NCBI GenBank assembly: GCA_023079485.1
Contig: CM041104.1
Location: 2,419,676-2,483,675, forward strand
Direction: 5' to 3'
Source: Archilochus colubris
Lineage: Eukaryota > Chordata > Aves > Apodiformes > Trochilidae
Length of the DNA: 64,000 nt
Shown here piece by piece: positions 48,033 through 59,290 of this stretch (positions are counted from its first letter, which is position 1; every line of letters starts with the position of its first letter). The notes under the pieces were generated by a model. The model was not told the origin of the DNA. It ran no database searches and saw only the letters and a program-made list of their open reading frames with translations. Both the position numbers and the translations under genes were made by a program.

Positions 48033-50404
48033 TTTAAATGGCAAAAGTCCTTTCTGATGCTCCTGCTGCTGGATACAACCTTATTAGAAAAATTGCTACA
48101 GATCTGGCAACTCTTTTTTGTTTCAAAACTTTTCATCTCTCTGCCCCTGCCTGCCAGCACAGTGACACTTCCTTAGCTCTGGAAGGTGCTGCCACTTCCC
48201 ATGGAACAAGTGCCACCCCTGCTGCCACCACTCTAGAGGCACTGGTGACAGATATCCTTCACCCACAGACAGATGGGAGCAGCCACTTCGTGATGGAACC
48301 TCTTCTGCTGAAGTTTCTCCGGAGATTCCAACTTGGAGTGGTTGTACAAGGAGTCAGGAAGGGAGCATCTCCAGCAGGAGCAGAGCAGGGTTTCAGCAGG
48401 CAGGTGCTGCCATCCTGCTCTCCCCTCTCTGTAGCTGAATGCAGTTGAGCTGCTGACCTTCTGGTGGAAGATGGGAACACTGAAACCTCCCCCTTACACC
48501 TTCCTGTGTTCATTTCTGTGCATTCTGGGGACCTCAGGCATCATTCCTTGCCTGATCCTCAGCTCATTGCCCTGCTTTAGTGGGATGCACTGCAGCCTGA
48601 AAGTGGGTGGGAGGTTTTTTCCCCTGCAAAGGGAGCCTAAGTGGTTAGTGCAGATGTAGATGGTTAAAATTAAGTGAGCTATCTCCTGGCCTCCCTGGGT
48701 GTCTGCATGGCTGGAGACACCCAATTTGTGGCCAGCTGTTAACAGTAAGGGATGCTAACACCAACCCTGCCCAGATTAACACAGCACGATTCCCAGAGAG
48801 GAGATTAACTCCAGGTAGTCCAACCAGACATGCTAAAAAGAAGACTCAAGCCAAGGTCACACCATGATGCAAAGATGCTGCCAAACCCCAGCAAGAGCAC
48901 CCTCCTTCCACTCACCTTTTTAACCACTTACCCATATTTTCCAAGTAATTGCAGCAGCCTAATAGCCTTCTGTCAGGCTTCTACCATTCATCCATCACAC
49001 ATTAACAGTCTATTCTGATTTCTGAGGTACGTTTAATCTTCTCTGACACCCATAATTTTCATGGTACCCCTTTATTGAGGCAATTAAATCTGCTTCCCCT
49101 GCATTCTTTTAGAGTTTTAAATTTACATTTTTAGTACTCGTTTTTCAGCAGCCCTCGTTCCTTCACTGTTGCAGGGCTTAATTCACTTGAAGGTTCACTT
49201 CACGTGGTGCCTTCATCACGTGCTTTATTTCTGTCAGCTACAACTCCCTGCAGAATTTTGATAGGAGCCCAGGATCATGTCACACTCCCACCACAACAGC
49301 CATGAAAAGATGTGACCAAAAATGGGATGTTTCCTTCCAGCTTTGACACTTTGCTTACATGCTATAACATTTTTTATATGAAGACTAAAAAAAAAATAAA
49401 ATATAAAAACCCTGATTGTAGCTATTCTCATTATAATGCTGAGAATATACAACCCAGTGAGTGTGAAAACACATAGACAGGGAGGGAAATTCTAATGAAA
49501 AACTCTAATTTCTAATGAAAAACATGCAGTACTTCTGTCTAGAGTTTCTAAAAAGCTGTCCCTCTTCATGGTCTTCAGGACCAGTTAGAGCTTAGGGCAG
49601 AACAGGTCAGTGAATGCTTTTTCTTGCATGATTCAGGTAATAAAAAAGCTAATGGCAAATTTTTTTTAATCTTTCTCTCTGCTGTAGAGGCCAATTGCAA
49701 CAGAGCTTAGAGAGCAGCAGCAAACAGCAGCCACACTTTGCTCCTCCTGTTTGCCATCAGAGTGCTGGAAACACCAGACATTGACACAGAACTGCCAAAA
49801 ATGCAGGGAAGCTCCAGAAAAATCCTTTTATTCCCTGCTGACCTCCACACATCGATGCTAACCCTCACCTTAGGAAAGGCTCTGTACCATGGCTCTGCCA
49901 CCCAGCCCTGTTCCAGCAGCTCCCTAAGCAGGAAAGCTGCCAGCAGGGCTCCTGGCCATCAATCAGGGTGTTATTGCCACTGGAAACACTGCATCTGCCC
50001 ATGGTGATGTCTTCCAGAAGCAGGGAGTGATGGATTAGGCTTCATTTGAAAGGAAGGGGGAGATTTCATGAGGATTAGCAGTGTGATAGTCCCATGGGTG
50101 CTGTCTGGTCATGGGGAAGTCTCAATGCAGCAGTTATTTTCCCATCTGTAAGACAGCAACCAAACCCCTCTGGAAATAGTTCTGAAGTAATTTTCAAATC
50201 TGGGTGTGAGAGAGATTTATTGAAAATGTAACTATTAGATGTTTATGCAATGTTACCACTGCTAGATCCCAAAGCTGGACACAATAATTCCCATGAGGTA
50301 CAGGAGAGGGATCAGCTGAAGCCCCTCACCTTCCAAATCCTCTCAGCTCCTGATCCCAGCCACAGTTCCCTTGGGAACACAGAGAAAAATATCCAAACCT
50401 CTCT
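48031..50404. other. Non-coding unique DNA, no gene recognised
   Basis: Unique sequence. A short direct duplication 'tctaatgaaaaac' occurs twice (49491-49503 and 49510-49522). No gene was recognised. Confidence 0.6.
49491..49522. repeat. Short direct tandem duplication
   Basis: Two copies of tctaatgaaaaac at a 19-bp spacing, probably from replication slippage. Confidence 0.75.
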
Positions 50405-50435
50405 TTTGTTATGTTCTGAAGCAGAACATAACAAA
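50405..50435. repeat. Perfect 14-bp stem, 3-base loop hairpin
   Basis: The arm 'tttgttatgttctg' (50405-50418) and its exact reverse complement (50422-50435) enclose the loop aag. The stem is perfect. It could be a cruciform/hairpin site or a relic of template switching. It is too short for a canonical microRNA precursor on its own. Confidence 0.85.
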
Positions 50436-51420
50436 CCAGGACTGTCTGCAAGGACAGACATGGGCATTTTATAGCTTCTGGCAGCACCCTTGGCTGACAC
50501 ATGGGGCTTGGGGAGCCTCCTCTCTGGGTGCTGCAGTGATCCATCAAACCTTCCCACACCTGGGTACCAACCAGAATGGACCTTTTAATCATTTTCCATA
50601 ATGAATGAAAATGATTTTTTAGCATTAGGACATTGATGTCATATTTTTTAAACTGCACTGGTGGTATTTGGGAGCCTCTTGTTCCTGAGGAACATGGGCT
50701 GGTATATCAGTGTTGTCATCTTGCCATCAGTTATCATCTCATTAACATGAATTTTAACTTTTCTCTCCTAATTGGGGAAAGGGGGAGAGTAATCAGCAGG
50801 ATAGGTGTATGAAAAGTAATCTCAACCACAATTCCTCTGAGCAAACTGATGGCACTTCCTAACGTGTGCTGGAACTGGAACCAACATGATGAGCTACATT
50901 AATTTCTAGTGGCCCTCTAAATTTTTGACTGAGAGCCACTAATCAAAGCCAGGATTCACTCTCTCCTACCAACACAGAAAGCCACCAGGCAGCTCTGCTG
51001 CTGTAGTCAGCTTCTCAGGCTGCAAAACCAGGCAGCTTCTGGTGGGTTTTTTTACACTAGAAAATCCAGAAAGCAGAAATCAAGTCCAAAAGGGGGAAAG
51101 CAAACAGTAAAAAATGATAAGGTAAATATGTTCTCACTTTCTCTCCAATTCCTTATGTATTTTACTGCAGTATTTTGTTGCATTTTGCACTCATTATGGG
51201 TGAAGATCTCTCCATTATCAAACTACCATGCATGGGCCAGTTCCCCTGATGTCTGTTTGCCTTGGATTCCAGTTTGTGCAGAGCTCTCCACAATGTTGGA
51301 AAGTATCACAGAATTCTGGGTCTGTTTATGGAGGAAAAGCTCTGTTGAGAAGGAAAGTGAAAACTGGGGCTTCTGGGGAGCCTGAGCTCCCTGCCAGTAA
51401 GCACACTGGTTCCAGCAGAG

Positions 51421-51478
51421 GGATGGATGGGATGGGGCATGGGGTGGCATGGGGTGGGATGGATGGGAAGGGGTGGGA
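51421..51478 (+). repeat. G-rich minisatellite (GGGATGG / GGGGTGG units)
   Basis: Imperfect repeats of ggatgg, ggggcat and ggggtgg. There are more than four separated runs of three or more G within 58 bases, which fits a plus-strand G-quadruplex motif. Confidence 0.8.
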
Positions 51479-53889
51479 ACCAGCCTGGAAGATCACTACT
51501 GCAATCCAGAGGAGGTTTTAATCCATTAGAGGGGACACAGTAGACATGGAGCTGCTCTTGTCTTCCAAGTGAAGCAGTGGTTATGCTTCTGTCCTTAAGC
51601 ACTATTTCCAAATAGAGACACAAAGGATGAGTTTGTGGGAAGAAGCAAAATCATTCCTAAACCCTCTTGCTTGAAGGATTTATGGTATTTGAAACCTTAG
51701 TTAAAACTGGTTGAAAAAGTACTCTGTTCACTGTAGAAGGACACAGAAAAAGCAGTGTACCATTCTTCTGCTTTCTACATGACTGTATATACCAAAGTCC
51801 TTAGCCTGAAGGTAATGCTGTGTGTACCTCTGTTGAATTTTTTTGGTCACCCTAATTTCCTTGTAGGACTGCTCTACAAGTCCTTTACCATCCTTGTCCA
51901 CAGCAGCATCCCCATCAGCCTGTCTTTGGTGCAAGCCTTGACAAAAGACAGAATTTAAGCCTGTCATAGTCATAATTAAATAAAATTTGAGTTTTTCTCC
52001 ACCTCTTTTTGCCTCTTGAAATTACCTTCCAGCTCAGGCCCAGCCTCAGTAATTCAAAAGTGATGGGAAAGGAAAGTTGTGGACCATGGAGAGTTAATGA
52101 CTATCTAAAAGCAGCAAAAAAAGTTAGGGGAAAATTTATCCTCCCCTCACCCTTAAATCTACCTGAGTTGAGAAGGGCAATACATCAACAGGTCTGCTGA
52201 TAGTTTCTCTTCTAGTGCAAGCTTCTCATCCTATTTTATCTGCCTCATCATCTTGTGGACTTACAGACTGGCAATAAATAGAAAGCCCCAGAAAGACTCA
52301 AGATGACATTAAAGAGAAAAATGCCTCTCATCTCCCTGTTTGTTTATGCACACTGAATCCACTCGAGTCATCTGTACAGCAGCCTCCTCTTGCCACCAGT
52401 CAAAAATAAAATAAAACTCCAAATAAATCCCAGAAGCCTGAGGTCAGGGAAGGCTCAGCAGTCTGCAGCAATGACACCAGACACTGACTCAGGGGATCTG
52501 ACCCAAGAATCTGCCCAGAGATGTTTCTGTCAGTGATGCCTCCAGGGGAGGTCACCCCCAGCTCTCCCTGCTCACAGATGACTGTACCCATCCTCTGCTT
52601 GTCCCCCAGGACAGGCTCTTGGAGAAGGTGAGGACAGAAGGATGTCACCTCCCCTTTGGCTTCTTGTTTTCTCTCTCTGCCCTTGATTTTAGTCATATTT
52701 GCTCTGTGACTTGTCTTTCTCAGGGATGCAGTAAGAGTCACGGAGGTTGAGACTAAGTGTCCGTCCAGCCCTGCACGCTGGCTCTGGGACCACCTCCAGC
52801 CTCACTCCTTTAATCTATGGGATTTTTTTGAGATCCACGTGGCCTGTGAATTTAGTAACCAGTAGAGTATTCCTTCCACTCTTTGCTTTACAGAGAAAAA
52901 TTTAGTTCTGTCCAAACCAAGACCCTGTAGCAACACCAAAGCCCTCAAAGCTGGCCCTGGTTCTGGCCCTTTCATCCCTGTTAGCCACAGTACCAGAAAA
53001 AGCAGAGCAAGGTGCTTCTCCTGGGGATTATAATGCATTTGGATCTGTGACCTTACACTAAAATTAGCCATGCTTGCAAGCCTGTAACTCTTCCTGAGTT
53101 ACTTCTGTTGTCTCCATTACTGTGGTGCTCATTTGTCCCTCAGACTCTAATGAACATCTCAGCAAGAGCCTCTCCAGCACTGGATGTGCTGGGGCTGCTT
53201 CGTGGGGAGAAGGAGAGGAGGAAAGAGGGACTTACCTGGACTGAGGCTGCAGGAAATCCAAAGCAAAAGATAAAAGGTCTGCAAAGTCTTATTTTAACAC
53301 TCTCCTCACCATGTCATATCTTCCAAGTTAAAGAAAAAAATTAAACTTGTCATCTAGAAATCTGATTCTAAACAAGTAATATTCATGTATCATGTGATCT
53401 TTCCACATTGGGATTTTTCTGTGAAGAGCCTGTTGTGGTACTCATTCCTGTAGGCACTGAGCTGGACATTTATAGGACATACTTCTCAGTATATGAGTCT
53501 GATGCACTGGGCATTTTCTGGATCTAAAACACAAAGTTATTTTAATTTGTACATTCTTCTCCCTCCCCACCCTGCTTGGCTCCAGTACCTTTTTGGGGTT
53601 TGATGTAGTGTTGCCATAAGAAGTCCCATTGCCTGCTTTGCTACAAGAAGTGCAAACTTTTATCTCCCTGCTGCAAGAGAGTAGTAAATCAGAACAAGCT
53701 GACAGCTTTGTCTCACAGCCTGTTATCCAGAGGCAGAGGATGCCTCCCCCGAGATCCCATTAGGTGTGCTGCCTCCACCACTAAACTTTGAACAAGCTCA
53801 TTCAAGGAGACCTGCATGTCAAAGAGACTCTGCCAGCTAATGATCACTGGGAATTCACTTCCTCTCCTCTTTCTCCCACCTCTCCTTCC

Positions 53890-53901
53890 TCTCTCTCTCT
53901 C
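53890..53901. repeat. Short (CT)n tract
   Basis: About six CT units within a wider pyrimidine-rich stretch (53862-53910). Confidence 0.7.
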
Positions 53902-55019
53902 ACACGCACTTTATTCTCAAGTTTATTAAAAATAGACTGCATTTAGTTTCATCACTTGGAGCCTACGTAACAGCTTCTGTTAAACGGCGGCTTGTGTGGG
54001 GCACCAGGAGCAAAACCTCCCCTGCATGGCTGAGCTTTGGAAGCCCTGGGAAGCAACTAAAAATCCTACCTGTGCTTTGCTGGCACACACACACAAAAGC
54101 AGAACAGACAGGGCAAAACAACCGGATACAGTAGACCCTGATTATGTCTCATCTGCTTCTCACATCCCGGGTCCCATGCAGCTGGCAGTCACAGACAGAG
54201 GTGGAAGGCATGCCTGGAGCTCCCTAAAATTCAGAGCATACCCCAGTAATGAAGATATCAGTGGGTAGCTGCAGGGCATGGTGTGGGTCCCCTTCCTCCC
54301 ATCCATGTTCAAGGATAAAAACAAGATTTGGATACTGCTACACAAACCTGAGCAGAGCTGCCATGGATATGGAGTGGTCCTGGAGCATCCCATGCATGGT
54401 TGTATCTCACCCACAGCCTCTCCCCTACAAGAAAAGGGATGGAAATCTTTCATCAAAAACTGGCTATGTGAGCAGCACCATGGCAAAGAACACAGCCCAT
54501 TTTATGGCTGGGGAGTGAGCACACAGTGAGGATGCTGGAAATGCACTCACACTCCAGGAGGGAACCACACCTTGGGAAAGGCACAGTGGGATACCTAAAA
54601 ACCCAGTGTACTCACAGGAAATGCAGGAGTCTTTTTCCACCAGTGGGTCTGGCTTTGGACTCACATCACATCTAATAGGGAGAATAGCACATTTCTGTCT
54701 GAGAGCCTCAACAGGGCAGATGTAGCCTTAGACAAGAAAAAGTAGGTGTGTGAGTCTAACCGTAGGACAGGATGCATTTGAGAAGTAAGAAACTAAAGAT
54801 ATGGAAGCCTTTGTGAAGGTCAAGATAAAGGTACTGTGAGCAGACATGAGAAGAGGGGAAGAGGGGGGGAAAAAAAAAGAGCTTACAAAGCATCTCCTAG
54901 TTCTATTTTATAAAACATGTGAGAGGTTTTAGTCTCCAGGAGCCTGTTAGAAAGAAGTTCTCAGCTCTGCCTCTACAAATAGTTTTCAAAAAATCCCAGA
55001 ATCCAGCAATTATCACTAG

Positions 55020-55084
55020 AATTTATATCTTAATTATAATTTTCATATAATAAGAATTATAACTTATATTATAATTTTATGTTG
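55020..55084. repeat. AT-rich low-complexity block
   Basis: Nearly pure A/T with repeated 'ataatt' and 'ttataat' units in both orientations, so locally self-complementary. Confidence 0.75.
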
Positions 55085-56438
55085 ATTGCCATTCAAATGC
55101 TTATGTAGATAAAAGGCAAATGTAGACATCAGCCAAACCCTGGATCACTTCTGTCTTTCTGTGCTCTGGATGAGCAGAGCAAATGGAAATCTCTGTCCCT
55201 GACTGTGTGATTTCTACTGAATAGGCTCAGGAGGTGCAAGGCAAATGCCACAGCACATTTGCTCCAAATTTTCCTCACCTGATGAGTCCAGCCTGACAGA
55301 AATTAAAAAAAACACAGAAGTTTTGGTCCTACATGCACAGCACATCATTATAGGTCAGTAAAAATACCTCTGCTCTCCTTATGGGATTTTATACATAAGG
55401 GTTATTCACAGAGCCAAAGTTATGGTAGGGACAAGCCTTGCAGCAGGGGGACTCTGGTCTTAAATATTAAACTGAGGCTGTGGCCCTTTGCACAGCAAAG
55501 AAATGCTGAATGACTCTCCAAGTGCTCATTACAGTGAGACCCAATGGACAGTAGAGAGAAAAAGGGAATAAATCCATGCTGGGACCTCCAGAGCCCAGTG
55601 AAAAGGAAAAAGAGTGTCAGAAAAACACAACACCCCCTGGCAAAATTTCCTGACATTCAGAACCAGCTCAGAGGTGTCACTTCTCAGGCAAGAAAGCAAA
55701 ACCCAACCACGAGCTTCCTCTTCTTGGCTATTTATTGCATGCAGAAAATGGTGATGAGGATGGATCAAGGGGGGTGCTGAGAGAGAGAGATGGATGTCAG
55801 TCAGACTGTATAAAGCCAGCATGGGCTCTCACAGCCCACAGAAAAAAAAGTTTCCATGTCCACCTTATAAACCTTGACTGGCTTCATCCACAGGTTTGGG
55901 TTTCCCACTCACTTTCCCATCCCTTTGTACTGCAGTGAACAGGAACACAGCAGAAACACATTGTGCTGCTCCCTAAGAAGCAACACAGCTTGAGAACCAT
56001 TTTTCTCAAGTTTAACAGAGTGGGGAAATAGTTTTCACCTCACTTGCAGCAGAGTTCCCAAGACAAGCAGTCATTCTCTCGGGGGTGGGGATCCTGGGGG
56101 CAGAGCAGCCCCCTGGGCAGTGGGACCTCCAGGAGAGGCAGTGCAGGCAGAGGGAAAGTGGAGCAATCCAGCAAATGCAGGAGCATGCTGGAGTATCATG
56201 AGAAACCAAGACTTTGCAGGGTGCAAATTGGCTGAAAAACCCAGAGCTCTCTGATTTCTTTGCAGCTTGAAGTATTTCCAGTCCACACAAGGGAAAGCAG
56301 AGAGACAGAGAGGAGTCATTGAAATGCAGAGATGGGGAGGTGTGAAGCATCTCTCTTTCTCTGACACAGGGGATTGTTTCAAGGGAGTTACTTTATTAAA
56401 TTACCTTTTTCCCCCTGCAGTCTGGCTCCTACTGAACA

Positions 56439-56461
56439 CCCCACCCCCACCCCCACCTCCC
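56439..56461 (-). repeat. C-tract cluster, minus-strand G-quadruplex motif
   Basis: Four C runs of at least three bases (56439-56442, 56444-56448, 56450-56454, 56459-56461) separated by short spacers. The minus strand therefore meets the usual quadruplex pattern. Confidence 0.75.
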
Positions 56462-58897
56462 AGGCCATTCACAGATTGCAGAGATTTGGCAAATGCTCCT
56501 GACATCCAAATTTCCCTTATTAACTGTATCAAACCCATGCACTCCAAAAGCACTCTGTAGTCTTTTTCTAATCATGACTTCCTCACATGAGACTGTCCCA
56601 CCATGGGGTGAAAAGAAATATGGCATGAAAATCCAGCCCCCACATTGGGGTATGGGTGGGGTTTGACAGTCAGTAATGTCAGGGAGCAGCGTGGTGATGC
56701 ACAGGGAGAAGGAGGGTGCATGGGAGCACAGCCAAGAGGGGAGGCTGAGGCAGGGATCACAAAGCCCAGGGACTCACCTGTGCTGATTGTCTTTTCCATG
56801 ACATGCAGTAACCATGCCCTCTCAAGCAGTATTTTACCTTAAAAAATACAGATATGATGGGAAATGAGAATCCTCAGCTTGACTTGAACCCTTCCTAGAG
56901 ATAAGGGTCAGAGAAGGGTTTTTAAAACTCCCAAGTGGGATACAGCAGGAGGTTCAGGTGTGGCTCACTTCCATCCCTGCAAAAGCAAGAAATAATAATA
57001 AAAAGAAACCAACAACAGTTTAATCTGTCTTCCATCTTGTGTTTTGCTGACATCTCCATAGGGGCTCTCAGGACCAAAGTAGCAGAGATATTGCAGGTAC
57101 AGCTGTGAGTGTAATGGATTTTTCAGTTCATTTGGAAAACAAAACAGAGTTGTTCTGTGTTGACCTGAAACATTTTTTCCACTATAATGGGAGAAAAGAA
57201 GCAAACATTCTCTGATAATCAACTGAAACATCCTATTTGACCCAAAATGAAAGCTTTCATTTTGTTTTCACCGTACCCAACCACCTCTTAATTTGTGCTA
57301 AATGCAAAACAAGAAATATCATCAAGCAAAATAATTGAAATTAGCTAAACAGTTTTTCTTACCTTCCCACCCTCACCTGGGGAACTAGAGGCAAGGTGAG
57401 TTTGCAAAAGATTTTGGTTTAATTTTGAACTTTGTGGGAAAAGGAATGGAAATCCTACAGCAGGTGCCCCAGCTGGTTTGGGGCCAGGCTGGTGATGCAT
57501 TAGTGGTGCTGCAGGAAGCTCCTTGCCCAGGCCCTGCCTGCCCTTAAACACATGTAATAACAGGACCAGCTCCCTCAAATTAGCAGCTTAAAATTCCTTT
57601 CCTGCCCCGTCCAAATATCTATAATAAAGGCAATTCACAGCTGGAGCAAGGTGCAGCCTCCCTGCCAGCTGATGGCTACCTGCTAATCAACAGCAGCCCT
57701 ACCCCCCATCTACATCTTCAAATGTGTTATTAATGGGTTGGCATCCCCTGGAGAACAGCAGGAGAACTGAAAGTAAACCATCAGGATATGTCAGGATTTG
57801 AGTCACAGAGCAGCTCTAATTGAAATCTTCTCTGTCATTTACTCATCAGGAAAGGAGAGCTCCTTCTTTGAATGAAACATTAGACACCAGCCTGACAGCT
57901 CCAGGTGGAAGATTATTCCGCAGCTTAATCGCTCCCTGACAGCCCTGGTTACTCCCACATCAGCATCTATTAACCTTCATTTTTTTCAGAGCCTTTTATG
58001 CCTTTTTAATGGGTGGCTCTGGGTGCTTTGGAGCAGGAGCTGGGCAGATCTCAGCTGGGATGGGGAAGCTGCATTTCAGCAGAGCAAAGTTAAGGGGCAG
58101 AGGCTGCTGGCCAGGTCACCTCCTCTTGGATGGAACTCTTCAGAAAAGAGGCTATCTTCTGAAACTGCTAAGCCAGTCTGTCTCTGGGAAGGAGATAACA
58201 GTTTTGCCTGAAGTTGGGATGTTATCAGAAGCTTCTAACTTTTGGGGTGTTACTGTTCAAAGCCTCAAGTCATGGATGAAAAAAGGCACTGTGAAAAATT
58301 CAGCTTTAATTTTTATTTTTTTAATAAGTTAGTATCTAGACTTCATGCTTGCAGAGGAAAGCTCAAAACCAGATGTGAGTGTGCCCTCAAGGCTCAGACA
58401 CACACAGGAAGACAGATAAAAAGAACCCAAAGTTTATCCTCTCTAAATCAAGATCGGTTGTCTCTTGAAAATTGGTGCTATAACTCAAACAGAAGTCACA
58501 GGCTTGATGCAGAAATTATTAGCTGAGGTTTCCCAAGTTGTATCATGCAGGAATTCAGACTAGATACTGATAATAGTCCCTTCTGGCCCTCAAGTCTCTG
58601 AGTCCTTCTCCTGGGTGTTTTGTAACTGTCTCCACATTATCCTTCCTTGTGTTATATGCTTGAGTCCTGATTCTCAATGGCATTCAAATGTCTGGCACCA
58701 GATCTGGATTTTTTGGGGGGAAATAAAGGAATTTTAGCATCTCCATAGCCTCTCATTTCCACCAGTTCTTTCTGTTTACTCTGAGCCACCAGTGCAGACC
58801 CAGGGGGACAGAAAACCTGTGGCAATGAGCAGAATGAGGCACTTTGGGCTTCAAATTGCTGTGACCCAGTGACATAGGACAGGTGTTTGTCACCAGT

Positions 58898-59290
58898 ATC
58901 ACAGAATCACAGAATGGTTTGGGTTGGCAGGGACCTTAAAGCTCACCTAATCCAACCCCTGCCATGGTCAGGGACACCTCCCACCAGCCCAGGTTGCTCC
59001 AAGCCCCATCCAACCTGGGCTGGAACACTGCCAGGGATGGGGCAGCCACAGCTTCTTGGAACAACCTTGGCCAGGGGCTCAGCACCCTCACAGGAAAGGA
59101 TTTTTTCCCCAAGATCACAGCTAATTTCCCATCACTCCCTGCCCTTGTATAAAGTCCTTCCTCAGCTTTCCTGCAGCCCCTTCAGGCACTGGAAGATGCT
59201 CTAAGGTCTCCCCACAGCCTTCTCTTCCCCAGGATGAACCCCCCCAGCTCCCCCAGTCTGTCTCAAACCTGTGGGGTCCTCTTGCCCCCC
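58898..59290 (-). mobile_element. 5'-truncated CR1 LINE fragment, 3' UTR type
   Basis: The left edge on the plus strand has the CR1 tail octamers (atcacagaatcacagaatgg). The conserved 'gggttggcagggacctta' block, 'tccaacccctgcc', 'gctccaagccccatccaacc' and 'ttcccatcactccctgcc' follow. This is the classical bird CR1 3' region and belongs to a third subfamily in the window. Homology fades near 59290. No reverse-transcriptase frame remains. Confidence 0.9.

Larger units (their letters stand above)
50436..58897. other. Non-coding unique DNA with simple repeats
   Basis: About 8.5 kb of unique sequence without a recognisable gene. It holds a G-rich minisatellite (51421-51478), a short CT tract (53890-53901), an AT-rich block (55020-55084) and a C-rich quadruplex motif (56439-56461), all listed separately. 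Confidence 0.6.
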
